Source: Microbacterium proteolyticum (lineage in GTDB: Bacteria; Actinomycetota; Actinomycetes; Actinomycetales; Microbacteriaceae). From it: a stretch of DNA of 64,000 nucleotides. The notes beneath the pieces are model-generated. The model was not told the DNA's origin. It saw only the letters and a program-made list of their open reading frames with translations, and did no database searches. The DNA is taken from NCBI RefSeq assembly GCF_029639405.1, contig NZ_CP121274.1:2790001-2854000 (forward strand), written 5' to 3'. Positions 56,167 through 63,443 of this stretch are shown one piece after another. A program made the translations under genes and the position numbers. Each line of letters begins with the position of its first letter. The stretch's first letter is position 1.

Positions 56167-59115
56167 TCAGCCGCCGAGGATCCCGCGGATGTCGTCGGCG
56201 TCCAGCGCGTTCGCGAAGGCCTCGCCGTCGTCGAGCACCGCGCGCGAGAGGGCGGCCTTGCGCTGCTGCAGCTCGAGCACCTTCTCCTCCACGGTGCCGG
56301 CGGCGATGAGGCGGTAGACGAACACGCTGTTCGTCTGACCGATGCGGTGCGTGCGGTCGATGGCCTGCGCCTCGGCGGCGGGGTTCCACCACGGGTCGAG
56401 GAGGAACACGTACTCGGCCTCCACGAGCGTCAGGCCGAACCCGCCCGCCTTGAGGCTGATGAGGAACACCGGGGCGTCGCCCCCGCGGAACCCCTCGACG
56501 ACCTCGCCGCGCCGGGAGGTCGAGCCGTCGAGGTGCGCGTAGGCGAGGCCGGCGGCATCCAGGCGTTCCGCCGCGAGGTCGAGGAACGACGTGAACTGGC
56601 TGAAGACGAGCGCACGATGACCCTCGGATGCCACTTCGACCAGACGCTCCAGCAGGACGTCGAGCTTCGCTGAGCCGAGGTGCGCGTCGCGTTCGTCGAT
56701 GAGGCCGGGGGCGAGCGCGAGCATGCGCAGCAGCGTGATCGACCGGAACACGATGAAGCGCTGCCGGTCGAGGTCGTCGAGGAGCCCCAGCACCTTCTGC
56801 CTCTCGCGCTGCAGCACGCGGTCGTACAGCTCGCGATGCGCGGGGGCGAGAGGTACGGCGATCGTCTGCTCCTGCTTCGGCGGCAGGTCGGCGGCCACGA
56901 CGTCTTTCGTGCGGCGCAGCAGGAACGGGCGGACGCGCGAACGCAGACGCGCGAGGCTGCCGCGCCGGTGCTCCTCGGCCGCGGCGGCCGACAGCTCGGT
57001 CGGGGCGTCGGACGGCAGCTGCTCGATCGCGCGGACGTACTCCTCGCGGAACCGTCGCGCCGAGGGATACAGTCCCGGTGCCACGAGCGCCAGCAGCGCC
57101 CACAGATCGTCGAGGCCGTTCTCGATCGGGGTTCCGGTGACCGCGAAGACCGAGTCGGCGCGGAGCGCGGCGACGGCTCGGTGGATGCGCGTCGCGGGGT
57201 TCTTCACGAACTGCGCTTCGTCGAGCACGACCCCGGCCCACGCCGGAACGGCGAACTCCGCCTCGTCGGTGCGCACGACGCCGTACGGGGCGACGACGAT
57301 GTCGGCGCCGTCGGCCAGCTGCGCGATCGTTCGCGTGCGCCGCACGGAGGTCGCCTCGACGGTGACGACCCGCAGGTCGGGCGCGAAGCGGGCCGCCTCG
57401 GCGCCCCACGTCGGCAGCACGGACGTCGGCGCGACGACGAGCCAGGGCCGCCGCTCCCCCGTCGCCCGCGCGTGCGCGATGAGCGCAAGGATCTGCACCG
57501 TCTTCCCGAGACCCATGTCGTCGGCCAGGATGCCGCCGAGCCGGTGCGCGTGCAGGAGCGCGAGCCACGCGAGACCCTCGCGCTGGTACGGCCGGAGTTC
57601 GGCGCGGAACCCGGGCGGCGTGTCGACGGCGGGGACGGATGCCACGTCCCGCAGCGCCCGCGCGAGGTCCCGCCACTCGACGGCGGCGGTGGATTCGTCG
57701 GCGAGGTCTTCGAAATCGCTCCACAGGGCGAGGTGGCGGCGCGCGATGCGGGGTCCGGTCTCCCATTCGTCGAGCTCGGCGGCCTCCTCGAGCAGATCCC
57801 GAAGCCGCTGCAGCGACGGATGCGCGAGCGAGAACCACGCCCCATCCGACAGCTTGATGCGCGTGCGGCCGCGGGAGAGCGCCGAGAAGAGCGTGCCGAA
57901 CGGGATGGTCCGCCCGTCGATCACGACGACGATGCCGAGGTCGAACCAATCGCGCTCGGGCGACGGCACCGCGGTGATCGTGAGCGACGGGTCGCCGCGC
58001 AGCTCACGGAACGCGGGGACGGTGCCGCGGGTGATCACGCGCACGTCGTCGAGGAGGTCGAGGGCGGGGAGCACGCGCGTCGCGAAGGCGGCGGCGTCGG
58101 CGTCGCGCAGCACCCCTCGCGCCCGGACCGGCAGATCGGCGCGCTCAAGCCATGCGGCCTCGACGCGCCTCGCGATCTCGGCCTCGGCCCGCGGGTCGCG
58201 CTCGTCGTCCGCCGGCAGTCCGTACGCGGCGCGGATGCCGCCGGGATAGACCCAGTCGAGCGCGTACTCGACGGACTCGTCGTCGAGGTACGACACCGTC
58301 GCCTCCAGCGTCGGTCGCGGCGGCGGAGGGGCGGGAACACCCGGCCCCACGGCCAATGGCCCCCGCCGCGCGAGCCTCGGGTACGCGTCCCGGAGGAACT
58401 CCCCCGCGTCCTCCGCCGGAACGATCACGGGTCCGTCGGCGAGCAGCGCCGGCAGCGGTGCCGGCAAGGACACGGGGGCGAGGACCACCGGGATCGGGTC
58501 GCGGTCGACCTCGAACCGGAAGAGCCCCGCCGTGCCGAGGGGCCGAACGCGCGTGGCATCCACCGCTCGTCCGTCGATCTCGATCGCCGCCGACAGGCGC
58601 AGCGCGCCGCCCGCAGCCGTGTCGACGGCGACCCGTGCCGACGCCTCGGACGCCAGCAGCACGCTCTGCTGCGGGTGCATGGAGACGAGAGGGATGCCGA
58701 GCCCCGCCGCCGCCCGCAGGTGCGGCCAGAGGAGCGGCGAGGCGATCGCGTCGAGGGCGACGGTGTCGCTCGCGGCGACGAACGGTCCGGTGGTGCGCAT
58801 GGCCTGGGCGAGGGCGTGGAGTTCGGCGAACCATGCGGCGTGCGTCGGGTCGAAGCGGCCGGTGGATCGGCGGACCGCGTCCCAGGTGGCATCCGCCCGG
58901 ATCCACGTGTCGCGCGCCCCGCGCACGAGCGGACGCGCGACGAGCTGCAGCTCGTCCTGCCGCCGCGCGAGCATGCGGGGCGTGACCGGGTCGACGGACC
59001 GCGCCTCCCACCGGGACGGGTCGTACGCCTCGCGCTGGCGCAGCTCGATGCCGAGCGCCAGAGCGTCGAAGCCGGGGCGCTCGGCGTCGGGAAGGAGACC
59101 GCGCCAGTCGCTCAT
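56167..59115 (-). CDS. SNF2 family DNA-dependent ATPase/helicase
   Basis: Predicted 982 residues. The SNF2 core is at about 490-970: motif I DDMGLGKT, VVAPTSVLPTW, DEAQ box (VVLDEAQFVKN), TGTPIENGL, RTKDVVAADLPPK, LVFSQFTSFLD and DRTHRIGQTN. The N-terminal half lacks the SWIM zinc finger (CxC...CxH) that precedes many bacterial SNF2 proteins. Likely a DNA translocase in repair or chromatin remodelling. Together with the MBL-Rieske gene it separates nusB from pyrR, which are adjacent in Mycobacterium. Confidence 0.92.
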   Translation of the reverse strand: MSDWRGLLPDAERPGFDALALGIELRQREAYDPSRWEARSVDPVTPRMLARRQDELQLVARPLVRGARDTWIRADATWDAVRRSTGRFDPTHAAWFAELHALAQAMRTTGPFVAASDTVALDAIASPLLWPHLRAAAGLGIPLVSMHPQQSVLLASEASARVAVDTAAGGALRLSAAIEIDGRAVDATRVRPLGTAGLFRFEVDRDPIPVVLAPVSLPAPLPALLADGPVIVPAEDAGEFLRDAYPRLARRGPLAVGPGVPAPPPPRPTLEATVSYLDDESVEYALDWVYPGGIRAAYGLPADDERDPRAEAEIARRVEAAWLERADLPVRARGVLRDADAAAFATRVLPALDLLDDVRVITRGTVPAFRELRGDPSLTITAVPSPERDWFDLGIVVVIDGRTIPFGTLFSALSRGRTRIKLSDGAWFSLAHPSLQRLRDLLEEAAELDEWETGPRIARRHLALWSDFEDLADESTAAVEWRDLARALRDVASVPAVDTPPGFRAELRPYQREGLAWLALLHAHRLGGILADDMGLGKTVQILALIAHARATGERRPWLVVAPTSVLPTWGAEAARFAPDLRVVTVEATSVRRTRTIAQLADGADIVVAPYGVVRTDEAEFAVPAWAGVVLDEAQFVKNPATRIHRAVAALRADSVFAVTGTPIENGLDDLWALLALVAPGLYPSARRFREEYVRAIEQLPSDAPTELSAAAAEEHRRGSLARLRSRVRPFLLRRTKDVVAADLPPKQEQTIAVPLAPAHRELYDRVLQRERQKVLGLLDDLDRQRFIVFRSITLLRMLALAPGLIDERDAHLGSAKLDVLLERLVEVASEGHRALVFSQFTSFLDLAAERLDAAGLAYAHLDGSTSRRGEVVEGFRGGDAPVFLISLKAGGFGLTLVEAEYVFLLDPWWNPAAEAQAIDRTHRIGQTNSVFVYRLIAAGTVEEKVLELQQRKAALSRAVLDDGEAFANALDADDIRGILGG

Positions 59116-59130
59116 GCGGTGTCCGGCGCG

Positions 59131-59197
59131 GCATAAACGCGATCGACGCGCAGAAACGCGCTGCCCCCGTGTTTATGCGCGCGAATCGCGTTTATGC
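59131..59197. repeat. long imperfect palindrome 3 (27-nt arms)
   Basis: 59131-59157 pairs with 59171-59197 at 23 of 27 positions around a 13-nt loop. Each arm holds two related units (ATAAACGCG at 59133 and AGAAACGCG at 59152; GTTTATGCG and CGCGTTTAT on the right). It lies downstream of nusB and 15 bp upstream of the SNF2 start codon, so it may be a terminator or hold the SNF2 promoter. It is AT-richer than its surroundings. Confidence 0.78.
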
Positions 59198-59287
59198 GTG
59201 TTCTGGGGGTGTGCGGCGCCGCCGCCCGCGAACGCGACGACGCGACCCGCGAGGAGAGCGGGCCGCGCCGGAACACGTCGATGGACG

Positions 59288-59698
59288 TCAGGACGAGCGG
59301 GCGATCCGGGCGAGGACGCCGTGCACGAACGAGCCGGAGTCGTCGGTGGAGAACTCCTTCGCGAGCTCGACGGCCTCGTCGATCGCGACCGCGGTGGGCA
59401 CGTCGTCGTTGTAGAGGATCTCCCACGCGCCGATGCGCAGCAGGGCGCGGTCGACGGCGGGCATGCGCTGCAGCGACCAGTCCTTCGCGAACGTGGTGAT
59501 CTGCTCGTCGATCGCGTCACGGTTGTCGATGACGCCGTCCACGATGTCGCGGGCGTACAGCCACGACGCCTGGCGGTCGGGCTCGGACGCCGCGCGCTTG
59601 GCTTCGACGGCGAGCATCACGGGCAGCTCTTCGCCGCGGACGTCGGCCTGGAACAGGATGTCGAGGGCGCGCTTGCGCGCCTTTGTGCGAGCGCTCAA
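59288..59698 (-). CDS. nusB: transcription antitermination factor NusB
   Basis: Predicted 136 residues, all-helical. ARTKARKRALDILFQADVRG and LLRIGAWEILYNDDVPTAVAIDEAVELAKEFSTDDSGSFVHGVL are the NusB signatures. It binds boxA RNA with NusE in rRNA antitermination. It follows efp by 2 bp, in one operon. Confidence 0.96.
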   Translation of the reverse strand: MSARTKARKRALDILFQADVRGEELPVMLAVEAKRAASEPDRQASWLYARDIVDGVIDNRDAIDEQITTFAKDWSLQRMPAVDRALLRIGAWEILYNDDVPTAVAIDEAVELAKEFSTDDSGSFVHGVLARIARSS

Positions 59699-59700
59699 GG

Positions 59701-60261
59701 TCAGCTGATGCGGCCGAGGTACTCGCCGGTGCGAGTGTCGACCTTGATCTTCGTGCCGGTCTCGAGGAACAGCGGAACCTGCATCTCGTAGCCGGTCTCG
59801 ACGGTGGCGGGCTTGGTGCCGGCCGACGAGCGGTCGCCCTGCAGGCCCGGCTCGGTGTAGGTGACCTCGAGCACGACGGACGGCGGGAGCTCGATGTAGA
59901 GCGGGTTGCCGTTGTTCAGCGCGATCTGCACCTGCTGGTTCTCGAGCAGGAAGTTGGCGGCGTCGCCGACCGTGGCGGCGCCCACCGTGATCTGGTCGTA
60001 GTCGGCGACGTCCATGAACACGAAGCCTTCGCCGTCGTTGTACAGGTACGTGAAGTCGCGGCGGTCGACGTTCTCGATGTCGATCTTGGCGCCGGCGTTG
60101 AACGTCTTGTCGACGACCTTGCCCGACATGACGTTCTTCATCTTCGTGCGGACGAACGCGCCGCCCTTGCCGGGCTTGACGTGCTGGAACTCCACGATGC
60201 TCCAGAGCTGACCGTCGATGTTCAGGACGACGCCGTTCTTGATGTCTGCGGTGGATGCCAT
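59701..60261 (-). CDS. efp: translation elongation factor P
   Basis: Predicted 186 residues with three beta-barrel domains. The tip loop VKPGKGGAF carries Lys32, the usual modification site, and the C-terminal [12 protein letters not shown] is typical. It rescues ribosomes stalled at polyproline. A -10 TAGACT at 60324-60329 would give a leader of about 55 nt. Confidence 0.97.
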   Translation of the reverse strand: MASTADIKNGVVLNIDGQLWSIVEFQHVKPGKGGAFVRTKMKNVMSGKVVDKTFNAGAKIDIENVDRRDFTYLYNDGEGFVFMDVADYDQITVGAATVGDAANFLLENQQVQIALNNGNPLYIELPPSVVLEVTYTEPGLQGDRSSAGTKPATVETGYEMQVPLFLETGTKIKVDTRTGEYLGRIS

Positions 60262-60323
60262 GAGCTTCGATGTTCCGTTTCGTGAGTCGGTGGGGCGTCG
60301 CGTCGGCGCTCGCCCAGCGATCC

Positions 60324-60329
60324 AGTCTA
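60324..60329 (-). promoter_or_regulatory. efp-nusB promoter -10 TAGACT
   Basis: TAGACT on the minus strand, in the 81-bp gap between aroQ and efp. Confidence 0.4.
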
Positions 60330-60342
60330 CGCGATGGGTCGC

Positions 60343-60801
60343 TCAGCCGTCGGCGCGGCCGCTGATGACGTCGACGAGGAGGTCGACGGCGCGCGCGTAT
60401 CCGGGCACGCCCTCGCCGATCACGTGGACGGCGGCGACGTCTTCGATGTACGAGAAGTGCCGGAAGCTCTCGCGCTCGTGGATGTTCGAGATGTGCACTT
60501 CGGCCACGGGAAGAGCCACGGATGCCAGGGCGTCGCGCAACGCGATCGAGGTGTGCGTGAGTCCCCCGGCGTTGATCACGATGCCGGCGCAGTCGAGGCG
60601 GGCGGCGTGGATCGCATCGATCAGCACCCCCTCGTGGTTGCTCTGGATCGCGCGGACCTCGAGACCGTGGCGCTCGGCCGCGTCGGCCGTCACGCGCTCG
60701 ACGTCGGCGAGGGTGTCGTGCCCGTAGATCTCGGGCTGGCGGGTTCCCAGCAGGTTGAGGTTGGGGCCGTTGACGAGGAGGAGGCGGCGCGGCGTGCTCA
60801 T
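60343..60801 (-). CDS. aroQ: 3-dehydroquinate dehydratase, type II
   Basis: Predicted 152 residues. LLVNGPNLNLLGTRQPEIYG holds the catalytic Tyr26 and lid Arg; INAGGLTHTSIAL and EVHISNIHERESFR (catalytic His) follow. It dehydrates 3-dehydroquinate to 3-dehydroshikimate, in shikimate synthesis or quinate breakdown. Downstream lies efp, as in the biosynthetic aroQ-efp-nusB order; upstream by 13 bp lies a catabolic dehydratase gene. TAGCGT ends 7 nt before the ATG, so it may also be transcribed alone. Confidence 0.96.
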   Translation of the reverse strand: MSTPRRLLLVNGPNLNLLGTRQPEIYGHDTLADVERVTADAAERHGLEVRAIQSNHEGVLIDAIHAARLDCAGIVINAGGLTHTSIALRDALASVALPVAEVHISNIHERESFRHFSYIEDVAAVHVIGEGVPGYARAVDLLVDVISGRADG

Positions 60802-60808
60802 CCGAGGC

Positions 60809-60814
60809 ACGCTA
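60809..60814 (-). promoter_or_regulatory. possible internal leaderless -10 TAGCGT for aroQ
   Basis: TAGCGT on the minus strand directly after the stop of the upstream gene, 7 nt before the aroQ ATG. Confidence 0.4.
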
Positions 60815-62641
60815 TCAGCGTCCCCGCTGCGCGGTCAGACGCACCGGTGCTGTGCCCGCCGCGAACCCGGCGTAGTCGCCGATGCGCTCGACGAACTCCA
60901 GGAACACCTCGCCGATGGTGCGCGTGTAGAAGTGCAGGTATTCCCCGGCGGAATCCCGGTCGTAGCCGAGGTGCAGGTCGCGCAGCTCGTCGACGAAAGC
61001 ATCCGCGAGGTCGAACCGGGCGGCGATGTCGTCGTAGTAGTTGGCGGGCATCTCCAGCGGCCGGAACCCGCGGGTGCGCGCGGCGCGGGCGAGCGCGCGG
61101 ACGTCGGTGCACCGGAAGGCGGCGTGCTGGGGAAGGACAGTGGGGCCGTCGCCTCCCCGCTCGGCCAGGATCGGGGGCGCGACGTTCAGCGGGATGCGGA
61201 TCGCCCCGTTCGGCGCCGTGAGCACACGGCTCTCGACCAGCCCCTGAGGGCCGGGGACGTCGGTGCGGCTGTCGAGAGACAGGGCGAATCCGGCGGTGTA
61301 GAACAGCGTCGACTCCTCCACCACCTGCCACGGCTGCGTGAGGCTGATGTGGTCGACGGCGAGCACGGGACTCTCGCGCGGCGGCTCGCCGTGCTCGAAT
61401 TCCCGCACCCACGCGGGGTCGCCCTCGTCCGCCGCCTGCGCCCAATAGATCTCGGTGCCGTCGGGGGCGACTGCGCCGTCCAGGCGCTCTTCGCTGGCGT
61501 AGGTGCGCCGGTAGGCGCGCGGCACCCGCAGGTCGTGCATGCGCAGGTCGACGGCTTCGGCGTCGTCCACTTCGAAACCGATCGCGGCGAGACGGGGCGC
61601 CTGGCCGCGCGCGTGCTGTTCGTTGAGGATCACGCGCGCCTCCCCCGCGGTCCAGAGCGTCACGGGCTTCGTGCGGTGCCGCCCGCGCGGGGTGAAGCCG
61701 AGCTGCGCCAGCAGCTCTTCGACGGAGGACGTGTCCTCTGCGGTGATCTCGACGAAGTCGACGTCGGAGGGTGCGGCCGAGTCGGGCAGCATCGCGATGT
61801 CGGGGCGGGACACCGTGGCATCCGGTGCGTACCGCGCGACCGCGTCCTCCAGCCACCGCAGCGACCGGCGGGCATGCAGCGCAGTGCGGCGGGGATCGGT
61901 CTGCCGGAACGTGTCGTTGAAGACCTCGAGCGACCACGGGCCGGTGTACCCGGCGGCGACGATGCGCGCGGTGAAGTCCACGAGGTCGAAACCGCCCTCA
62001 CCGGGGAAGAGCCGGTGGTGCCGGCTCCACGACAGCACGTCCATCGAGAGGAGCGGCGCGTCGGCGAGCTGCACGAAGAAGATGCGGTCTCCGGGGATAT
62101 CGGCGATCGCGGCGGGATCGTGTCCGCGCGAGAGCATGTGGAACGAGTCGAGGCAGATGCCCACGGCGGGGTGGTCGGCGAGCTCGACGATCCGCCACGC
62201 GCGGCGGTAGTCGTCGACGTAGCGTCCCCACGCGAGGGCTTCGAAGGCGATCCGAATGCCGTAGCCCTCCGCCAGCTCGCCGAGTCGCCGCAGCTGGCTC
62301 GCCGACACCGCGTCGTCGTCGACGGTCGCGGTGGCGACGTTGCTGCAGCACAGGACCAGGTCCATGCCGAGGCGCCGCATGAGGCGGAACTTCGCCTCCG
62401 CGCGCCGCAGCACGGCCGCGAAGGCCTCTTCGTCGACTCCCTCGACGTCGCGCATCGGCTGGTAGAGGTCGAGGCTGAGCCCGAGTCGTGCGGCGAGGGC
62501 CGCGATCTCCTCGGGGCTCTCGGGGGCGGCCAGCAGGTCCGGTTCGAAGATCTCGACGCCGTCGAATCCCGCGGCGGCGCAGGCGTGGAGCTTGTCGGCG
62601 AGAGTGCCGCTGACGCACACGGTCGCGATCGAGGTCTTCAT
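60815..62641 (-). CDS. quiC: 3-dehydroshikimate dehydratase with C-terminal HPPD-like domain
   Basis: Predicted 608 residues. The N-terminal TIM barrel (about 1-280, xylose isomerase-like) has TVCVSGTLADKLHACAAAGFDGVEIFEPD and metal ligands near Glu in FEALAWG, Asp in ICLDSFH, and SLEVFND. The C-terminal part (about 290-600) is a VOC/4-hydroxyphenylpyruvate dioxygenase-like pair of domains with HISLTQPW, HAAFRCTDV and FLEFVERIGDY. This is the two-domain QsuB/QuiC1 form, converting 3-dehydroshikimate to protocatechuate. ATG at 62641; the longer start at 62668 lies inside the operator. Confidence 0.92.
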   Translation of the reverse strand: MKTSIATVCVSGTLADKLHACAAAGFDGVEIFEPDLLAAPESPEEIAALAARLGLSLDLYQPMRDVEGVDEEAFAAVLRRAEAKFRLMRRLGMDLVLCCSNVATATVDDDAVSASQLRRLGELAEGYGIRIAFEALAWGRYVDDYRRAWRIVELADHPAVGICLDSFHMLSRGHDPAAIADIPGDRIFFVQLADAPLLSMDVLSWSRHHRLFPGEGGFDLVDFTARIVAAGYTGPWSLEVFNDTFRQTDPRRTALHARRSLRWLEDAVARYAPDATVSRPDIAMLPDSAAPSDVDFVEITAEDTSSVEELLAQLGFTPRGRHRTKPVTLWTAGEARVILNEQHARGQAPRLAAIGFEVDDAEAVDLRMHDLRVPRAYRRTYASEERLDGAVAPDGTEIYWAQAADEGDPAWVREFEHGEPPRESPVLAVDHISLTQPWQVVEESTLFYTAGFALSLDSRTDVPGPQGLVESRVLTAPNGAIRIPLNVAPPILAERGGDGPTVLPQHAAFRCTDVRALARAARTRGFRPLEMPANYYDDIAARFDLADAFVDELRDLHLGYDRDSAGEYLHFYTRTIGEVFLEFVERIGDYAGFAAGTAPVRLTAQRGR

Positions 62642-62650
62642 GTGCGCCGA

Positions 62651-62668
62651 ATGTACCAGCCAGTACAT
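62651..62668. promoter_or_regulatory. TetR operator 1, ATGTAC-N6-GTACAT
   Basis: A perfect 6-bp inverted repeat (18 bp overall) between the divergent dehydratase and tetR genes, 9 bp upstream of the quiC start. It shares GTAC-N6-GTAC with operator 2 at 63382-63395. Confidence 0.8.
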
Positions 62669-62679
62669 AGCCCGTCCAC

Positions 62680-62685
62680 TAGTCT
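62680..62685 (+). promoter_or_regulatory. leaderless -10 TAGTCT for tetR
   Basis: TAGTCT with 6 nt to the ATG at 62692; operator 1 lies in the -35 region, so the regulator probably represses itself. Confidence 0.55.
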
Positions 62686-62691
62686 GGGCCG

Positions 62692-63324
62692 ATGCCCGAG
62701 GTCCGCCGCGACGCCGAGCGCACCCGCGCCGAGCTCCTCGCCGTCGCGACCGAGGTCTTCGCCGAAGACGGCTACTCCGGCGCCCGAGTCGACGAGATCG
62801 CCGCGCGCACCCGCACGACCAAGCGGATGATCTACTACTACTTCGGTGGCAAGGAAGGGCTGTATCGCGCCGTCCTCGAAGAGGCCTACCGCGGAATCCG
62901 CGAAGCCGAGCGCGGCATCGATGTCGATCACGCCGACCCCGTTCAGGCGGTGCGCGCGCTCGCCGAGGTCACGTTCGACCATCACGTGCAGCACGACGCG
63001 TTCATCCGTCTCGTCGCGATCGAGAACATCCACCGCGGCGATTTCATCCGGCAGATCGACGGACTGCGCGAGGCCTCGAAGCCCGCGAAGGACGTGCTCG
63101 ACGAGATCCTCCAGCGAGGTCGTGCCGCCGGGCTCTTCCGCGACGACGTCGAGGCGATCGACGTGCACCTGGTGATCAGTGCGTACTGCGTGTTCCAGGT
63201 CGCCAATCGGTACACGTTCGGGCACCTCTTCGACGTCGACATGGCCGAGGCCGGGCGTCGCGCCCACCTGCGGTCCGTCATCGGCGACGTCGTCGTCGGG
63301 TGGCTCACCTCCCCCGCCGCCTGA
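62692..63324 (+). CDS. TetR family regulator of the quinate/shikimate genes
   Basis: Predicted 210 residues. N-terminal HTH (about 10-56: RAELLAVATEVFAEDGYSGARVDEIAARTRTTKRMIYYYF) and a ligand-binding C-terminal helical bundle. It is flanked by a divergent 3-dehydroshikimate dehydratase and a downstream quinate/shikimate dehydrogenase, each preceded by a GTAC-N6-GTAC palindrome, so it probably represses both and responds to a pathway intermediate. Confidence 0.88.
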   Translation: MPEVRRDAERTRAELLAVATEVFAEDGYSGARVDEIAARTRTTKRMIYYYFGGKEGLYRAVLEEAYRGIREAERGIDVDHADPVQAVRALAEVTFDHHVQHDAFIRLVAIENIHRGDFIRQIDGLREASKPAKDVLDEILQRGRAAGLFRDDVEAIDVHLVISAYCVFQVANRYTFGHLFDVDMAEAGRRAHLRSVIGDVVVGWLTSPAA

Positions 63325-63346
63325 AGCCTCGGCATCCACGCATCTG

Positions 63347-63375
63347 TTGACAGGCGCCGTTCGTCGTGCTTTTCT
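63347..63375 (+). promoter_or_regulatory. promoter TTGACA-17-TTTTCT of the dehydrogenase gene
   Basis: A consensus -35 TTGACA (63347-63352) is followed after 17 bp by TTTTCT (63370-63375). The start site would fall near 63381, exactly at operator 2. Confidence 0.6.
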
Positions 63376-63381
63376 GTGAAC

Positions 63382-63395
63382 GTACCGGTTAGTAC
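63382..63395. promoter_or_regulatory. TetR operator 2, GTAC-N6-GTAC
   Basis: GTACCGGTTAGTAC matches operator 1 in both half sites and at most spacer positions. It sits at the predicted transcription start of the dehydrogenase gene. Confidence 0.75.
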
Positions 63396-63443
63396 ATTCG
63401 GCGGTTGCCGAGAACGACCGGGGTCCGGAAACAAAGGAGTACC

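Noticed and set aside
56680..59136. 818-codon + strand frame opposite the SNF2 gene
   Set aside because: No domains; the SNF2 motifs on the minus strand explain the region.
62642..62668. Start of the dehydratase at 62668
   Set aside because: It would place the start codon inside the operator palindrome and add nine residues not seen in the family; the ATG at 62641 gives the normal N-terminus.
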